Shown: in pieces, positions 7,255 to 8,632 of the stretch
Layout of the letters: every line of letters begins with the position of its first letter
Numbering within the stretch: position 1 is the stretch's first letter
NCBI GenBank assembly: GCA_945788655.1
Contig: CALZMV010000049.1
Span: 1 to 8,632 of the forward strand
DNA: 8,632 nucleotides
Direction: 5' to 3'
From: an uncultured Clostridia bacterium
GTDB taxonomy: Bacteria > Bacillota > Clostridia > Peptostreptococcales > Anaerovoracaceae
Translations under genes and position numbers: made by a program
The notes under the pieces: generated by a model
Told to the model about the DNA's origin: nothing
What the model saw: the letters and a program-made list of their open reading frames with translations, nothing else
The model's database searches: none

Positions 7255-7312
7255 CCTCCTTGGATTTCCCAATTATCCTAAATATTGTATCATAAAACAC
7301 AGTCCTATTCAA
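7255..7312 (-). promoter_or_regulatory. Putative sigma-A promoter and strong Shine-Dalgarno for ftsZ
   Basis: Read on the minus strand, TTGAAT at 7312-7307 (4 of 6 to the TTGACA -35 consensus) is followed by exactly 17 bases and TACAAT at 7289-7284 (5 of 6 to TATAAT). The -10 carries an upstream TGA, so it is an extended -10 (TGnTACAAT). The -35 overlaps the last codons and TAG stop of ftsQ. A start near 7277 would leave a leader of about 33 bases carrying AAGGAGG at 7261-7255, ten bases ahead of the ftsZ ATG. The elements are seen directly; promoter activity is inferred. It would let ftsZ be transcribed separately from murA-ftsQ, in line with the high FtsZ demand in cells. Confidence 0.68.
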
Positions 7313-8060
7313 CCGACGGATTGAAAGAAATATACTCTCCACCGCTGATTTTTATAACACCTCTCTCAATGTTTTTCTCAAAAAGAGATGCTACCACTTT
7401 TTGAACGCTCTCATTCTTCAGGGCCTCCATAATATTCTGTGGAGAGCCTTGACATATAAGGTTTTCCAACACATAAGCGTTGACTCCGGCCTTGGTCATA
7501 ACCACCTTTGTAAAATACATATCGTGAGAATTTGCTGTATTAATCAGTTCCAGGGTTTGTCTGAGCTTTACCTTTTCCTCAACTTCTATAGGCACTCCTA
7601 CCTCTATCTTGCTGATGGTAAGCCCCTGCACTAAAGTAACCTGCGGTTCTACCTCGGTTTTTCTCAGCACAAGTCCACTGTCATCAACAACTACATAGTT
7701 GTTGCCGTACATTACAGCTGCAACCTGTGTTCTCTCTTTAACTGAAATTTGAACAATGTCGGGAAGCTTTCTTTTGATCTTAACGCTTTCTATGTAGGAG
7801 TCTTTTAAAAGCCTTGTCTCTATATCCTTCAGATTGGAACCCCAGAAAATGTTCCTGCCTGTCTTGCAGTTTCCCATTACCAGAATTTCCTCTTCGCTGT
7901 AGTATTGGCCGCCGTCAACAGTAAATTTCTTCACGTTAAAAAAAGGTGTTGCCGAAATTGCAAAAACTAAAATGGCAAACCCGAGTACAATCAGTATTTT
8001 TTTAAGAGGACTTACTCTTCTTTTTCTTCGTTTATGTTCTTCTTGTTTCAATATATCCAC
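7305..8060 (-). CDS. ftsQ: Cell division protein FtsQ/DivIB
   Basis: FtsQ/DivIB is a bitopic membrane protein of the divisome that binds FtsL and FtsB/DivIC and helps control septal peptidoglycan synthesis. The 251-residue product has the expected layout: a short, very basic cytoplasmic tail (HKRRKRR near residues 9-15), one membrane segment at about 21-38, a POTRA domain at about 41-110 starting with FNVKKFTVDG and ending with VQISVKER, and an extracellular beta domain to about 240. Length fits the Firmicutes DivIB family. The start is uncertain: GTG at 8060 overlaps murA by 29 bases and has only a distant GGGG upstream, whereas TTG at 8051 sits 5 bases after AGGTGG, a better Shine-Dalgarno, and would give 248 residues. 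Neither choice changes the domains. Its place between murA and ftsZ supports the call. Both symbols ftsQ and divIB are used for this family. Confidence 0.93.
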   Translation of the reverse strand: MDILKQEEHKRRKRRVSPLKKILIVLGFAILVFAISATPFFNVKKFTVDGGQYYSEEEILVMGNCKTGRNIFWGSNLKDIETRLLKDSYIESVKIKRKLPDIVQISVKERTQVAAVMYGNNYVVVDDSGLVLRKTEVEPQVTLVQGLTISKIEVGVPIEVEEKVKLRQTLELINTANSHDMYFTKVVMTKAGVNAYVLENLICQGSPQNIMEALKNESVQKVVASLFEKNIERGVIKISGGEYISFNPSVE

Positions 8061-8632
8061 CTAATGACTTAATCCCCTTTTCAAAATCCTCATACCCTCT
8101 ATGAATGTGAAAGGCGTCTTCAACCACCGTTTCTCCCTCTGCCATAAGACCGGCAATTACAAGTGCCGCACCGCCTCTCAGATCCAGTGCCTTTACCCAT
8201 TTTCCATCTAATTTTTTGCTACCCTTTATTATAGCATTTTTGCCGCAAATTTCAATATCCGCACCCATTTTATTCAAATCATTTTTATGTGTAAAACGGC
8301 TATCAAATATTTCCTCTCTAATGGTGGTCAGCCCTGCCGCTGTAGAGGCGATAGTCATAAGCTGAGGCTGGCAATCCGTAGGGAATCCCGGAAAAGGTTG
8401 TGTGATTACAATACCGGGGCTTTTCAGTCTTCCTCTTGACCACAGTTCAATCATTCCGTCGCAAGTCCTTATCTGGGCACCCATTCTTTCAAAGACATCA
8501 AGAACTGCCTTCATTATTTCGGGTCTGATGTTCCTAAACACTGCTCTTCCTCCTGTCCCAAGAACGGCACTCATGTACGTGGCTGCTTCTATTCGGTCCT
8601 CCAGAATAAAATACATCCCCTCCGCATCGGAA
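8032..8632 (-). CDS. murA: UDP-N-acetylglucosamine 1-carboxyvinyltransferase MurA, C-terminal part (5' end outside window)
   Basis: MurA is the cytoplasmic enzyme that transfers enolpyruvate from phosphoenolpyruvate to UDP-GlcNAc, the first committed step of peptidoglycan synthesis. The reading frame is open to the right edge, so only the last 199 residues, about half of the usual ~420, are visible; an internal ATG at 8616 is not the real start. Visible family motifs are EDRIEAATY near the edge, QPFPGFPTD with the Asp equivalent to E. coli D305, FDSRFTH with the equivalent of R331, DLRGGAALV, and HIHRGYE with the equivalent of R397; the spacings of 26 and 66 residues between the three match E. 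coli MurA exactly. The active-site Cys or Asp (position 115 in E. coli) lies outside the window. Firmicutes often have two MurA copies, and I cannot tell which paralogue this is. The TAA stop lies inside the start of ftsQ, so the two are probably translationally coupled. Confidence 0.96.
   Translation of the reverse strand, partial: SDAEGMYFILEDRIEAATYMSAVLGTGGRAVFRNIRPEIMKAVLDVFERMGAQIRTCDGMIELWSRGRLKSPGIVITQPFPGFPTDCQPQLMTIASTAAGLTTIREEIFDSRFTHKNDLNKMGADIEICGKNAIIKGSKKLDGKWVKALDLRGGAALVIAGLMAEGETVVEDAFHIHRGYEDFEKGIKSLGGYIETRRT

Noticed and set aside
1..8632. An undescribed defence, mobile or metabolic system
   Set aside because: Every stretch over 60 bases is accounted for by well-known core genes in one direction, with no change of composition, no transposase, integrase, attachment repeats or CRISPR repeats visible.

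Overview
The window reads as one continuous stretch of chromosomal housekeeping DNA from a low-to-moderate G+C Gram-positive anaerobe, most likely a member of the Clostridia (Bacillota). The reasons are the murA-ftsQ-ftsZ arrangement with no ftsA beside it, the MutS2 and ZapA pair, a TrmH-family methyltransferase directly ahead of pheS-pheT as in Bacillus (ysgA-pheS-pheT), purine-rich Shine-Dalgarno sequences and AT-rich spacers. I cannot name the genus; the family Anaerovoracaceae and relatives would fit but is a guess. All eight genes lie on the minus strand, so transcription runs from the high coordinates to the low ones.

In transcription order, the first block is cell wall and division: the C-terminal part of murA (8632-8032, running off the right edge), ftsQ/divIB (8060-7305, overlapping murA) and ftsZ (7244-6054). 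A good sigma-A type promoter straddles the ftsQ stop codon and should give ftsZ its own transcript. A perfect 9-bp hairpin follows the ftsZ stop codon and separates this block from the second.

The second block is very tightly packed: a SpoU/TrmH-family 2'-O-ribose RNA methyltransferase (6007-5222), pheS (5212-4190), pheT (4173-1711), zapA (1690-1217) and the 5' half of mutS2 (1227-1, running off the left edge). Gaps here are 9, 16 and 20 bases and zapA overlaps mutS2 by 11, so this is almost certainly one operon. It joins translation (rRNA methylation and tRNA-Phe charging), Z-ring bundling (ZapA, which acts on the FtsZ made just upstream) and MutS2, a recombination or ribosome-rescue ATPase.

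No RNA genes, mobile elements, CRISPR arrays, integrated elements or unexplained stretches over 300 bases are present; the longest gap is 60 bases. I found no undescribed system. The points worth a second look are local: the ftsZ-methyltransferase hairpin and its uncertain downstream start, the internal ftsZ promoter, the absence of a T-box before pheS, the unusually long coiled-coil tail of ZapA, and an apparent insertion in the tRNA-binding domain of PheT.
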